64,000 nucleotides of DNA from XBB1006 sp051877515 (GCA_051877515.1 JBJEIY010000010.1:1-64000), one strand, 5' to 3'; positions 16,378 through 24,368 are shown, numbered from the stretch's first letter. Made by a program: numbers and translations. The notes: a model not told the origin generated them from the letters alone.

Positions 16378-17439
16378 ATGGATAAGGTAAAGGAATTTTT
16401 GAAACGCAAAGACATTGAGATTTCCGTGCAACGATACTTCATTGATGCACTGGGAGCTATGGCACAGGGATTGTTTGCATCCCTGCTGATCGGAACCATT
16501 ATCGGAACCATCGGAACCCAGACAGGACTTGAAATCTTTGTAACGGTGGGAAACTATGCAAAAGCAGCCACAGGACCGGCTATGGCCATTGCCATCGGTT
16601 ATGCACTGCATGCTTCCCCTCTGGTGCTCTTTTCTCTGGCAGCAGTAGGAGCTGCAGCCAATGAGCTTGGAGGAGCAGGAGGACCGCTGGCAGTACTGGT
16701 CATTACGGTATTTGCCGCAGAATTCGGCAAAGCTGTATCGAAAGAGACGAAGATCGATATTATTGTAACACCATTCGTTACCATTTTTGTTGGTGCTGTT
16801 CTTTCCATGTGGTGGGCGCCAAGTATCGGAGCAGCTGCCAGTGCACTGGGTAAAGCCATTATGTGGGCAACAGAACTGCAGCCATTCTTCATGGGCATCC
16901 TGGTTTCTGTGATCGTGGGAATTGCCCTGACACTGCCTATCAGCAGTGCGGCAATCTGCGCGGCTTTGGGTCTCACCGGATTGGCGGGGGGAGCTGCCCT
17001 GGCAGGATGTTGTGCCCAGATGGTAGGATTTGCGGTCATGAGCTTTAAAGAAAACAAATGGGGAGGATTATTTGCCCAGGGTATTGGAACCAGTATGCTT
17101 CAGATGGGTAACATTGTAAAGAATCCAAAGATCTGGATTCCGGCGATTCTGTCTTCTGCCATTACGGGACCGCTGGCTACCTGTGTATTTCATTTGGAAA
17201 TGAATGGTGCAGCCGTCTCCTCCGGTATGGGAACCTGCGGACTGGTAGGTCAGATCGGTGTATATACAGGATGGGTTGCACAGATTGAGGCAGGTACCAA
17301 AGCAGCCATTACCGGTATGGACTGGATGGGTATGCTGTTAATCTGCTTTGTTTTGCCTGGGGTTCTTACCTGGCTGTTCGGACTTTTCTTCCGTAAGATC
17401 GGCTGGATTAAGGAAAATGACCTGAAACTGGATCTGTAA
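16378..17439 (+). CDS. PfoR-type PTS EIIC-like membrane protein
   Basis: This 353-aa, Gly/Ala-rich protein has about ten membrane helices and belongs by its look to the PTS_EIIC_2 family, which includes the Clostridium perfringens PfoR protein. The family resembles the sugar channel of phosphotransferase systems, but no EIIA or EIIB gene is nearby, so a real PTS role is doubtful. It has its own promoter and structured leader and is followed by pckA about 185 nt later. It is one of the genes that separate spoVAC from spoVAD. Confidence 0.8.
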   Translation: MDKVKEFLKRKDIEISVQRYFIDALGAMAQGLFASLLIGTIIGTIGTQTGLEIFVTVGNYAKAATGPAMAIAIGYALHASPLVLFSLAAVGAAANELGGAGGPLAVLVITVFAAEFGKAVSKETKIDIIVTPFVTIFVGAVLSMWWAPSIGAAASALGKAIMWATELQPFFMGILVSVIVGIALTLPISSAAICAALGLTGLAGGAALAGCCAQMVGFAVMSFKENKWGGLFAQGIGTSMLQMGNIVKNPKIWIPAILSSAITGPLATCVFHLEMNGAAVSSGMGTCGLVGQIGVYTGWVAQIEAGTKAAITGMDWMGMLLICFVLPGVLTWLFGLFFRKIGWIKENDLKLDL

Positions 17440-17528
17440 GGCGGATCGGGTAGAAGAGTAAAGTAATAATTTAAAATAATTAATAGAATGATTCAGAAAT
17501 TACCATGGAAAGGAATTTAGAAATGTCG

Positions 17529-17557
17529 TGGACAACTGCGCCAAAAAGAGGTAAAAT
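17529..17557 (+). promoter_or_regulatory. Sigma-A promoter of pckA
   Basis: TGGACA (17529-17534), 17 nt, TAAAAT (17552-17557). It leaves a leader of about 60 nt before the pckA ATG at 17625. No catabolite-response element was evident. Confidence 0.5.
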
Positions 17558-17624
17558 ATAATCCAAATACGCCGAAAGGTTTGTGATTTGTTTATTATTT
17601 AATTTATCTTATAGGAGGCCAATC

Positions 17625-19229
17625 ATGAAAGAACTTGATCTGAGCAGATATGGTATCAATGACACCATCGAAATCGTACATAACCCATCCTACGAAATGT
17701 TATTCGAGGAAGAGACCAAAGAGGGACTGACCGGATATGAGAAAGGACAGGTCAGTGAACTGGGTGCAGTAAATGTCATGACAGGAATTTACACCGGACG
17801 TTCACCCAAAGATAAATTCATTGTAATGGATGAGAATTCCAAAGACACCGTGTGGTGGACCAGCGAAGAGTATCCAAATGACAACCATCCGGCATCTGAA
17901 GAGACATGGAAAGCAGTAAAAGAGATTGCATTAAAAGAGTTATCCAATAAGCGGCTTTTCGTAGTAGATGCTTTTTGCGGTACCAACGAAGATACCCGCA
18001 TGGCAGTGCGTTTCATCGTTGAAGTTGCATGGCAGGCACATTTTATCAAGAATATGTTCATTCAGCCATCTGAGGAAGAACTGGCAAACTTCGAGCCGGA
18101 TTTCGTTGTTTACAATGCTTCCAAGGCAAAAGTTGAAAATTATAAAGAACTGGGATTAAATTCCGAAACAGCGGTTGTATTTAACATTACCAGCAGAGAG
18201 CAGGTTATCATCAATACCTGGTACGGCGGTGAGATGAAGAAGGGTATGTTCTCCATGATGAACTATTACCTGCCGCTGAAGGGCATTGCTTCCATGCACT
18301 GCTCTGCCAACACGGATATGAATGGTGAAAATACCGCAATCTTCTTTGGATTATCCGGAACCGGTAAAACTACCCTTTCTACTGATCCGAAGAGACTTCT
18401 TATCGGAGATGACGAGCATGGTTGGGATGACCATGGTGTATTCAACTTTGAAGGCGGATGCTATGCAAAGGTTATTAACCTGGACAAAGAATCCGAGCCG
18501 GATATTTATAATGCCATCAGACGTGATGCATTGTTAGAGAATGTAACCTTAGATGAGAACGGAAAGATTGATTTTGCAGATAAGAGTGTAACCGAGAATA
18601 CCCGTGTATCTTATCCCATCAATCATATTGAGAATATTGTACGTCCGGTTTCCGCTGCACCTGCTGCAAAGAATGTGATTTTCCTTTCTGCAGACGCATT
18701 TGGAGTACTTCCTCCGGTTTCTGTTTTAACGCCGGAGCAGACCCAGTACTATTTCCTGTCCGGTTTCACTGCAAAACTGGCAGGTACCGAGCGTGGAATC
18801 ACAGAACCCACACCAACCTTCTCCGCATGTTTCGGACAGGCGTTCTTAGAGCTTCATCCTACTAAATATGCAGAAGAGCTGGTTAAGAGGATGGAAAAAA
18901 GCGGTGCTAAAGCATATCTTGTAAACACCGGATGGAACGGAACCGGAAAGCGTATTTCCATTAAGGATACCAGAGGTATCATTGATGCCATCTTAAACGG
19001 AGACATCAATAAGGCTCCAACCAAACAGCTTCCGATCTTTAATTTTGAGATTCCGACAGAGCTGCCGGGAGTAGATACCGGTATTCTGGATCCGAGAGAT
19101 ACTTACCAGGATGCATCTGAGTGGGAGAGAAAAGCAAATGACCTGGCTGATCGTTTCATTAAGAACTTCAGCAAATATCAGGGAAATGATGCAGGAAAGG
19201 CACTGGTTGCTGCCGGACCACAGAAATAA
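17625..19229 (+). CDS. pckA: Phosphoenolpyruvate carboxykinase (ATP)
   Basis: The 534-aa cytoplasmic enzyme interconverts oxaloacetate + ATP and PEP + CO2 + ADP; in gut anaerobes it often runs toward oxaloacetate. Visible motifs are the substrate segment GIYTGRSPKDKF, the kinase-1a loop GLSGTGKT at 242-249, and the kinase-2/metal region LIGDDEHGWDD. The ATG at 17625 has AGGAGG at ideal spacing, and the upstream in-frame ATG at 17583 is unsupported. It has its own promoter and terminator, so it is a single-gene unit inside the broken spoVA region. Confidence 0.97.
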   Translation: MKELDLSRYGINDTIEIVHNPSYEMLFEEETKEGLTGYEKGQVSELGAVNVMTGIYTGRSPKDKFIVMDENSKDTVWWTSEEYPNDNHPASEETWKAVKEIALKELSNKRLFVVDAFCGTNEDTRMAVRFIVEVAWQAHFIKNMFIQPSEEELANFEPDFVVYNASKAKVENYKELGLNSETAVVFNITSREQVIINTWYGGEMKKGMFSMMNYYLPLKGIASMHCSANTDMNGENTAIFFGLSGTGKTTLSTDPKRLLIGDDEHGWDDHGVFNFEGGCYAKVINLDKESEPDIYNAIRRDALLENVTLDENGKIDFADKSVTENTRVSYPINHIENIVRPVSAAPAAKNVIFLSADAFGVLPPVSVLTPEQTQYYFLSGFTAKLAGTERGITEPTPTFSACFGQAFLELHPTKYAEELVKRMEKSGAKAYLVNTGWNGTGKRISIKDTRGIIDAILNGDINKAPTKQLPIFNFEIPTELPGVDTGILDPRDTYQDASEWERKANDLADRFIKNFSKYQGNDAGKALVAAGPQK

Positions 19230-19242
19230 AAAGGATGAGGAT

Positions 19243-19274
19243 ACCCCTTGCAGTATGACCTGCAAGGGGTTTTT
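19243..19274 (+). terminator. Intrinsic terminator after pckA
   Basis: An 11-bp perfect stem (ACCCCTTGCAG with CTGCAAGGGGT, 19243-19253 and 19260-19270) is followed by TTTT. Confidence 0.88.
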
Positions 19275-19291
19275 ACACCAAAGGAGAGAGA

Positions 19292-19804
19292 ATGGAAGGT
19301 CAGGAAAGAAGAGAGCAGTTGGTAAAGCTTTTAGATAACAGGACGATACCGGTTTCCGGTACGGAGCTGGCAAAGCGTTTTGGCGTCAGCCGGCAGGTAA
19401 TCGTGCAGGATATTGCCCTGCTGCGTGCCACCAATAAAAACATCTTAAGCACCAACAAGGGGTATGTGTTGTATAAGCCGGAGAAGGAGAATTCCAAGGC
19501 AAAACGTAGTTTCCTGGTGCATCATGGTGCCGGACAGATACAGGATGAGCTTAACACCATCGTGGATTACGGCGGAAAGGTGTTGGATGTGGTGGTGGAG
19601 CATGATATTTACGGACAGATCATGGTGGATCTGATCTTAAAGAACCGGGCCGATGTGGAAGAATTCATGGATCGGATTAAGAATAGTAAAAGTCAGCCCT
19701 TAAGTATTGTAACCGGAGGACAGCATTGGCATACCGTGGAAGCGGAGTCGGAAACGATACTTGACAAAATCCAGGAAAAACTCAGTGAGAAAGGATATCT
19801 GTAA
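19292..19804 (+). CDS. niaR: Transcription repressor NiaR (niacin-responsive)
   Basis: This 170-aa protein has an N-terminal winged helix (residues about 5-60, with AKRFGVSRQVIVQDIALLR) and a C-terminal 3H domain containing the expected histidines in FLVHHGAG, VVEHDIYG and GGQHWHT, which bind metal and nicotinic acid. In Firmicutes NiaR represses NAD synthesis and niacin uptake genes. None of those targets is in the window, so it probably acts on distant genes. AAGGAGAG precedes the ATG. It lies between the pckA terminator and the spoVAD promoter. Confidence 0.88.
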   Translation: MEGQERREQLVKLLDNRTIPVSGTELAKRFGVSRQVIVQDIALLRATNKNILSTNKGYVLYKPEKENSKAKRSFLVHHGAGQIQDELNTIVDYGGKVLDVVVEHDIYGQIMVDLILKNRADVEEFMDRIKNSKSQPLSIVTGGQHWHTVEAESETILDKIQEKLSEKGYL

Positions 19805-19817
19805 CCACCATCGGGAT

Positions 19818-19847
19818 GTATAAAACCCGCCCGCCGGGGACATTCTA
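19818..19847 (+). promoter_or_regulatory. Candidate sigma-G promoter of spoVAD
   Basis: GTATA (19818-19822), 18 nt, CATTCTA (19841-19847). Both elements match the published sigma-G consensus as I know it (GHATR, about 18 nt, CATNNTA) without a mismatch. This is the best of the five forespore promoter candidates in the window. Transcription would begin near 19854, about 38 nt before the spoVAD start. Confidence 0.7.
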
Positions 19848-19891
19848 CTTTTAAGTATGGACGTTAGCTTCATCTTAAAAGGAGAGAAAGA

Positions 19892-20905
19892 ATGAGTCAG
19901 TATATTGGAAAACAAAGTATCCGGTTTCAAAATCCACCTTTCCTTACCGCATGGGCTTCCGTAGTTGGTAAGAAGGAAGGAGAGGGACCTTTGGGCAAAG
20001 CTTTTGATGTGATCGAAGAAGATGATTATTTTGGAGCAGATACCTGGGAAGGAGCAGAGAGTCAGCTGCAAAAAAAGGCTCTGGAAAAACTGCTTCAAAA
20101 AAGCGGTGCGAAAACACAGGATATCCGCTATCTGTTTGCGGGTGATCTTCTTGGGCAGGTGGTTGCCACCACTTTTGGGTTAATGGAGTTCCAGATTCCT
20201 TTGTTTGGGTTGTATGGAGCCTGTTCTACGGCAGGAGAATCCCTCAGCCTGGCGGCGATGACTGTGGCGGGAGGATATGCTCATCAGGTGGCGGCACTTA
20301 CCAGCAGTCATTTTGCATCAGCGGAGCGACAGTTTCGGTATCCCCTGGAATATGCAGGACAACGGCCATTGTCAGCGACCTGGACCGTGACGGGTTCCGG
20401 GGCTTTTCTGTTGTCGGAAGACCCGGGTCCGGTTAAGGTTACAGGAATCACAACCGGCAAGGTAGTGGATTATGGAGTGAAAGATTCCATGAACATGGGA
20501 GCCGCCATGGCACCGGCAGCAGCAGACCTGATTTACCGGAGTATGGAGGATTTTGGGTTTACACCCGGCGATTATGATAAGATCGTTACAGGAGATCTGG
20601 GAGAAGTAGGACAAAGCCTGCTGCTGGATCTGTTAAGGGAAAAAGGTCTGGAGCTTGCCCATATTCATGAAGACTGCGGAATGAAAATCTATGATAACAA
20701 AGAGCAGAAAACAGGCAGCGGTGGCAGTGGCTGTGGTTGCAGTGCAGTAACTCTGGCAGCCCATTATCTGCAGAAAATAAAGGATGGGGAGTATCGGCGT
20801 GTGCTTTTTGTGCCCACGGGAGCTCTGCTGTCCACAATTAGTTTTAATGAAGGAAATACGGTGCCGGGCATTGCCCATGGTGTGCTTCTTGAATCTGCCC
20901 GGTAA
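19892..20905 (+). CDS. spoVAD: Stage V sporulation protein AD
   Basis: This 337-aa protein has a thiolase-like fold (LYGACSTAGESLSLAAM and GSGGSGCGCSAVTLA segments) but no acyltransferase role is known for the family. In Bacillus SpoVAD binds dipicolinic acid and passes it to the SpoVA channel. AAAGGAGAG precedes the ATG. It is transcribed alone from its own forespore promoter, detached from spoVAC and spoVAE. The end of the gene carries the vegetative promoter of the next transporter. Confidence 0.95.
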   Translation: MSQYIGKQSIRFQNPPFLTAWASVVGKKEGEGPLGKAFDVIEEDDYFGADTWEGAESQLQKKALEKLLQKSGAKTQDIRYLFAGDLLGQVVATTFGLMEFQIPLFGLYGACSTAGESLSLAAMTVAGGYAHQVAALTSSHFASAERQFRYPLEYAGQRPLSATWTVTGSGAFLLSEDPGPVKVTGITTGKVVDYGVKDSMNMGAAMAPAAADLIYRSMEDFGFTPGDYDKIVTGDLGEVGQSLLLDLLREKGLELAHIHEDCGMKIYDNKEQKTGSGGSGCGCSAVTLAAHYLQKIKDGEYRRVLFVPTGALLSTISFNEGNTVPGIAHGVLLESAR

Positions 20906-20917
20906 GTATGGTAGACT
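20889..20917 (+). promoter_or_regulatory. Sigma-A promoter of the NatAB-like transporter, inside the end of spoVAD
   Basis: TTGAAT (20889-20894), 17 nt, TAGACT (20912-20917). The transcript would begin near 20924, at the foot of the hairpin described next. Confidence 0.5.
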
Positions 20918-20920
20918 TGT

Positions 20921-20964
20921 CTTACCTGTTTTACGGCATAAGGGATTGTAAAACCTAAGGTAAG
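20921..20964 (+). other. Hairpin overlapping transcript start and ribosome binding site of the NatA-like gene
   Basis: Two stacked stems, CTTACCT (20921-20927) with AGGTAAG (20958-20964) and GTTTTAC (20928-20934) with GTAAAAC (20948-20954), are separated on one side by a 3-nt bulge. The lower stem reaches into the ribosome binding site AAGGAGG (20962-20968). It could be an operator palindrome just downstream of the promoter or an RNA hairpin that limits translation. Confidence 0.45.
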
Positions 20965-20973
20965 GAGGACGTC

Positions 20974-21750
20974 ATGCGGGAAATATTTCGGGTAGATAAC
21001 ATTACAAAGACGTTTAAACTCTCCTCTAAGCAGATGAAACTGGAAAAGACGGACAGCCGGAACAAGGTGGCAGTGGACCATTTAAGTTTCTCTGCTTATG
21101 AGGGAGAGATCTTTGGCCTTCTGGGCCCGAACGGAGCAGGAAAAACCACCACCCTGCGTATCATCTCAACACTTATCAGGGCAGATGAGGGGGATGCACT
21201 GGTGGAGGGAAGCAGTGTAACCAAAGAGCCCTTTGCAGTGCGTAATAAAATCGGGTTTTTAACCAGTGAGCTAAAGCTGGAGGATTATTTTACACCAAAT
21301 TATCTGTTTGATTATTTTGCCACGCTCCACGGAGTGGAGAAAGAAACCTGTGAGGTACGGAAACAGCAACTGTTTGAACGGTTTGGCATCCGTGAATTTG
21401 CAGAGGTAAAAGTGGCGAACCTGTCTACAGGAATGAAGCAGAAGGTCTCTTTAGTGGTTTCCATTGCCCACGATCCTGCTGTGATCATTTTTGATGAACC
21501 CACCAATGGTCTGGATGTGATCACGGCCCGGGTGGTTACGGATTTTTTACGGGACTTAAGAAAAGAGGGAAAGAGCATTATCCTATCTACACATATTTTT
21601 GAACTGGCAGAAAAACTCTGCGACCGGGTAGGCGTTATCATTGAAGGAAAGATGATCTGCTGTGACAGTCTGGAGGCTGTGAAGGATGGCATGAGTCTGG
21701 AGGACCGGTTTTTTGAAATCTATAAAGAAACGGCAGGTGAACCGGTATGA
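20974..21750 (+). CDS. ABC transporter ATP-binding protein, NatA-like
   Basis: This 258-aa ATPase carries Walker A GPNGAGKTT, signature LSTGMKQKV, Walker B AVIIFDEPTNGLD and the switch H in STHIFELAEKL. The sequence style matches NatA-type subunits of exporters for sodium or lipophilic compounds; the real substrate is not visible. It overlaps the permease gene by 4 nt (ATGA). It has its own promoter and hairpin leader. Confidence 0.85.
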   Translation: MREIFRVDNITKTFKLSSKQMKLEKTDSRNKVAVDHLSFSAYEGEIFGLLGPNGAGKTTTLRIISTLIRADEGDALVEGSSVTKEPFAVRNKIGFLTSELKLEDYFTPNYLFDYFATLHGVEKETCEVRKQQLFERFGIREFAEVKVANLSTGMKQKVSLVVSIAHDPAVIIFDEPTNGLDVITARVVTDFLRDLRKEGKSIILSTHIFELAEKLCDRVGVIIEGKMICCDSLEAVKDGMSLEDRFFEIYKETAGEPV

Positions 21751-22931
21751 GAAGCGAAGTGATGACCATTATCAGGAAGGAATTCAAACGGTTCTTCGGA
21801 GACCGCCGTTTGTGGTTTTCCACCATTGTGTTGCCGGGACTGTTGATTTATGTGCTGTACAGTATCATGGGGAATATGATGCAGGATGCGTTTACGCCGG
21901 ATGAGGGTTATGAACCGGTCATCTATGTGTGCAATGCACCGCAGTCGGTACAGACGATTCTAAAGTCTTTGGATTATACATATACTGATCTTGAGATGGA
22001 AGAGGCAGACCATATCAAGCAAAAGATTGAGGAACAGAGTGTTGATGCACTTTTGGTATTTCCGGATCGCTTTGACGAAGATGTGATGGCATATGATGCC
22101 ATTGCTGCAGGAACTCCTGCACCGGAAATTGATTTTTATTACAATTCTGCTTCCACAGAGTCGGAGGCGTTGTACCAGACTCTCACAGAGGTGTTTAACA
22201 CCTATGAAAGTACCATGACCAACAAATTTGATATTAACCGGGAAACAGATGTGAAGTATGATCTGGCCACTGAAGCAGATACCACGGCCCGGCTTTTTTC
22301 CATGATGGTGCCCATGCTTCTTGTGATGATGCTCATGAGTGGCTGTATGTCAGTGGCACCGGATGCCATTGCAGGAGAAAAAGAACGGGGCACCATGGCA
22401 ACCTTACTGGTGACACCTGTCAAACGCAGCAGCATTGCGCTGGGCAAGGTGGTTAGTCTGGCGGTCTTCGCCCTTCTTAGCGGCCTGTCCAGTACCCTGG
22501 GTGTTCTGTTATCCCTTCCGAAACTCATGGGAAGTGAGCAGATGGGAGTATCTGCCATGGTTTATACCATGTCGGACTATGTGGCACTTGCGGTCACGGT
22601 GTTGGCAGCGGTGTTATCGATCATCTGCATTTTTGCTTTGATCTCTACCTATGCCAAATCCGTGAAAGAAGCAGGAAGTCTGTCTTCTCCGGTTATGATC
22701 CTGGGGATCGTGCTTGCAGTGACTTCTTCCATGGGTGGAAGTCAGCCGCCCTTATACCGGTTTTGTATACCGATCTATAACAGTGTGCTGATGTTTGGAA
22801 GGATCTTTTCCATGGATTATACAGGAGCACAGTTAGGAGTCACCGTGGCAGGTAATTTTGTGTTTGTGGCTTTGTCTGTGTTTGCTATGACCAGAATGTT
22901 TAACAGTGAGAGAATCATGTTTTCAAGATAG
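21747..22931 (+). CDS. ABC-2 type permease, NatB-like
   Basis: The 394-aa protein has one membrane helix near residues 22-43, an extracytoplasmic domain of about 150 residues and five helices in the C-terminal half, the typical ABC-2 exporter layout. The GEKERGTMATLLVTPVKR coupling segment is characteristic. It is co-translated with the ATPase upstream and is followed 12 nt later by the flavin reductase-like gene. Confidence 0.85.
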   Translation: MRSEVMTIIRKEFKRFFGDRRLWFSTIVLPGLLIYVLYSIMGNMMQDAFTPDEGYEPVIYVCNAPQSVQTILKSLDYTYTDLEMEEADHIKQKIEEQSVDALLVFPDRFDEDVMAYDAIAAGTPAPEIDFYYNSASTESEALYQTLTEVFNTYESTMTNKFDINRETDVKYDLATEADTTARLFSMMVPMLLVMMLMSGCMSVAPDAIAGEKERGTMATLLVTPVKRSSIALGKVVSLAVFALLSGLSSTLGVLLSLPKLMGSEQMGVSAMVYTMSDYVALAVTVLAAVLSIICIFALISTYAKSVKEAGSLSSPVMILGIVLAVTSSMGGSQPPLYRFCIPIYNSVLMFGRIFSMDYTGAQLGVTVAGNFVFVALSVFAMTRMFNSERIMFSR

Positions 22932-22943
22932 GAGTGAATGAAT

Positions 22944-23450
22944 ATGCATACGTTTCAAGATGTAAATGTAGAAATGATCGAGATCGATCCTTTTGTCAGT
23001 ATCGGGAAAGAATGGGCCTTGCTGATGGCTGAAAAAGATGGAAAAGCAAATGCCATGACGATTTCCTGGGGAGGCATGGGTGTCATGTGGGGAAAAAACG
23101 TAGTCTTCGTTTTTGTGCGTGACAGCCGCTATACCAAGGAACTGATAGACGGATCCGAAACTTTCTCCGTGAATTTTTTTGGAGGAAAGGAAAAGAATGC
23201 ACTGAAGTATTTCGGGGCAGTATCGGGACGAGAGGAAGATAAATTTGCGGCCACCGGTTTTCATGTAAATCATCACAAAGACATTGGTTTTGTGGATGAG
23301 AGTAATTTTGCCATGGTCTGCAGAAAGCTTTCCGCCACAAAGATTAACAAAGAGGATTTTATCGATGCAGGGATTGACGAAACCTGGTACAAGGATCAGG
23401 ATTACCACACCATGTATATCGGAGAAGTGGTTGAATTTCTTGCGCGATAA
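22944..23450 (+). CDS. Flavin reductase-like domain protein
   Basis: A 168-aa protein of the FMN-binding split-barrel type: the pattern WALLMAEKDGKANAMTISWGG and the segment VRDSRYTKELID resemble flavin reductase-like proteins of anaerobes. The substrate is unknown. ATG 22944 is preferred to ATG 22938 because AGGAG (22930-22934) is 9 nt from the former and only 3 nt from the latter. It may be co-transcribed with the NatAB-like genes. Confidence 0.8.
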   Translation: MHTFQDVNVEMIEIDPFVSIGKEWALLMAEKDGKANAMTISWGGMGVMWGKNVVFVFVRDSRYTKELIDGSETFSVNFFGGKEKNALKYFGAVSGREEDKFAATGFHVNHHKDIGFVDESNFAMVCRKLSATKINKEDFIDAGIDETWYKDQDYHTMYIGEVVEFLAR

Positions 23451-23452
23451 AG

Positions 23453-23482
23453 GTATAGAATTGAAACATATGGCAGAAACTA
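23453..23482 (+). promoter_or_regulatory. Candidate sigma-G promoter of spoVAE
   Basis: GTATA (23453-23457), 18 nt, GAAACTA (23476-23482). The -35 is perfect and the -10 keeps the A and the CTA end shared by the other four sites. Predicted start near 23489 lies within the terminator hairpin that follows, so RNA made here lacks a complete 5' arm and should escape that terminator. Confidence 0.45.
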
Positions 23483-23512
23483 ACAGGGAGCGAAATGCTC
23501 CTTGTTTTTTTG
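23483..23512 (+). terminator. Intrinsic terminator between flavin reductase-like gene and spoVAE
   Basis: Stem ACAGGGAGC (23483-23491) pairs with GCTCCTTGT (23497-23505, one G-T pair) and is followed by a run of T. It would stop transcripts coming from the NatAB region. Confidence 0.75.
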
Positions 23513-23533
23513 TTCCATAGGAGGTGACGGAGG

Positions 23534-23893
23534 ATGGATTATATCAATGCATTTTGGGTAGGCGGTCTGATCTGCGCGCTGGTGCAGATTCTGATGGAAA
23601 AAACCAAAATGATGCCGGGCAGGATCATGGTGCTTCTGGTATGTACCGGAAGTATTCTGGGAGCACTTGGCATTTACAAACCGATTCTTAAGTATGCCAA
23701 AGCAGGGGCATCGGTTCCGCTGCTGGGCTTTGGCAATGTGCTGTGGGAAGGCATGAAGGAAGCTGTTGATAAGGATGGCTTGCTGGGCGTTTTTAATGGG
23801 GGATTTACGGCTTGTGCCACCGGTGTGTGCGCGGCTCTGATTTTTTCCTATCTGGCTTCCTTTGTTTTTAGGTCAAAGATGAAGAAACAATAA
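23534..23893 (+). CDS. spoVAE: Stage V sporulation protein AE
   Basis: This 119-aa, four-helix membrane protein matches the membrane form SpoVAE(B): INAFWVGGLICALVQILM at the start and SVPLLGFGNVLWEGMKEA in the middle. It forms part of the Ca-dipicolinate channel with SpoVAC. A GGAGGTGACGGAGG region precedes the ATG. It lies 2.6 kb beyond spoVAD instead of directly after it. Confidence 0.93.
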   Translation: MDYINAFWVGGLICALVQILMEKTKMMPGRIMVLLVCTGSILGALGIYKPILKYAKAGASVPLLGFGNVLWEGMKEAVDKDGLLGVFNGGFTACATGVCAALIFSYLASFVFRSKMKKQ

Positions 23894-23920
23894 AAACAAA
23901 AAGAGGATTGCATAAACCAT

Positions 23921-23950
23921 GCATAAAAAAGAAAAAAGAGAAGCACACTA
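23921..23950 (+). promoter_or_regulatory. Candidate sigma-G promoter of the Asp-rich repeat lipoprotein
   Basis: GCATA (23921-23925), 18 nt, CACACTA (23944-23950). The -10 is identical to that found before gpr, a known sigma-F/sigma-G target in Bacillus. The leader would be about 24 nt. Confidence 0.6.
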
Positions 23951-23980
23951 TGGGTGTAATAAGCAAAAAGGAGAGAAATC

Positions 23981-24328
23981 ATGAAAAGATGGAAAATCAT
24001 TGCACTGGGGCTGATGCTGTCAACCTGGATGGCGATTGCTGCCGGATGCGGAAATAACAATAATACAGATCAGAACAACGATGGTGTGGTGGATGATGCA
24101 GGAGATGCTGTGGACGATACCATGGATGGAGCCGGAAATGCTGTGGATGATGCAGCAGATGGCGTTGGAAATGCCGTGGATGATGCTGTAGACGGAGCCG
24201 GAAATGCTGTGGATGATGTAGTAGACGGAGCCGGAAATGCTGTAGACGATGCGGCAGACGGAGTCCAGAACGGCGTGGATGATCTGACGGACAACAATAA
24301 GGATGAAACCAACGGGACAGGACGTTAA
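23981..24328 (+). CDS. Asp-rich lipoprotein with six 11-residue repeats, unknown family
   Basis: A 115-aa precursor with a signal peptide and lipobox AAGC (lipidated Cys23). Residues 38-103 are six tandem 11-mers of type DGAGNAVDDAA, with Asp at fixed positions and Ala/Val in between; about a quarter of the mature protein is Asp. Just before them, D30-x-N32-x-D34-G35-x-V37 resembles the first half of a calcium-binding (EF-hand/dockerin) loop. AAGGAGAG precedes the ATG. It sits directly after spoVAE behind a forespore-type promoter. Its function is unknown; calcium or cation binding in the spore envelope is an inference. Confidence 0.75.
   Translation: MKRWKIIALGLMLSTWMAIAAGCGNNNNTDQNNDGVVDDAGDAVDDTMDGAGNAVDDAADGVGNAVDDAVDGAGNAVDDVVDGAGNAVDDAADGVQNGVDDLTDNNKDETNGTGR
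24092..24289 (+). repeat. Six tandem 33-bp coding repeats
   Basis: Six in-frame copies of a 33-bp unit encode DxxGNxVDDxx. Central copies are nearly identical at DNA level while the first and last have drifted, which suggests growth by internal duplication. Copy number could vary between strains. Confidence 0.85.
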
Positions 24329-24368
24329 GTCGTCAGAAGTGGCGTTCTGTTTTCAAGATGAAAGGCAT

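Noticed and set aside
16599..17057. Minus-strand frame of 152 codons opposite the PfoR-like gene
   Set aside because: Ala/Pro-rich mirror of a Gly/Ala-rich membrane protein gene; not supported.
24092..24289. CRISPR-like array
   Set aside because: The 33-bp repeats are contiguous without spacers and in frame inside a coding sequence.
24070..24312. Ser/Ala/Pro-rich repetitive frame on the minus strand
   Set aside because: It is the exact complement of the 33-bp repeats in the Asp-rich lipoprotein gene; it has no ribosome binding site of its own.
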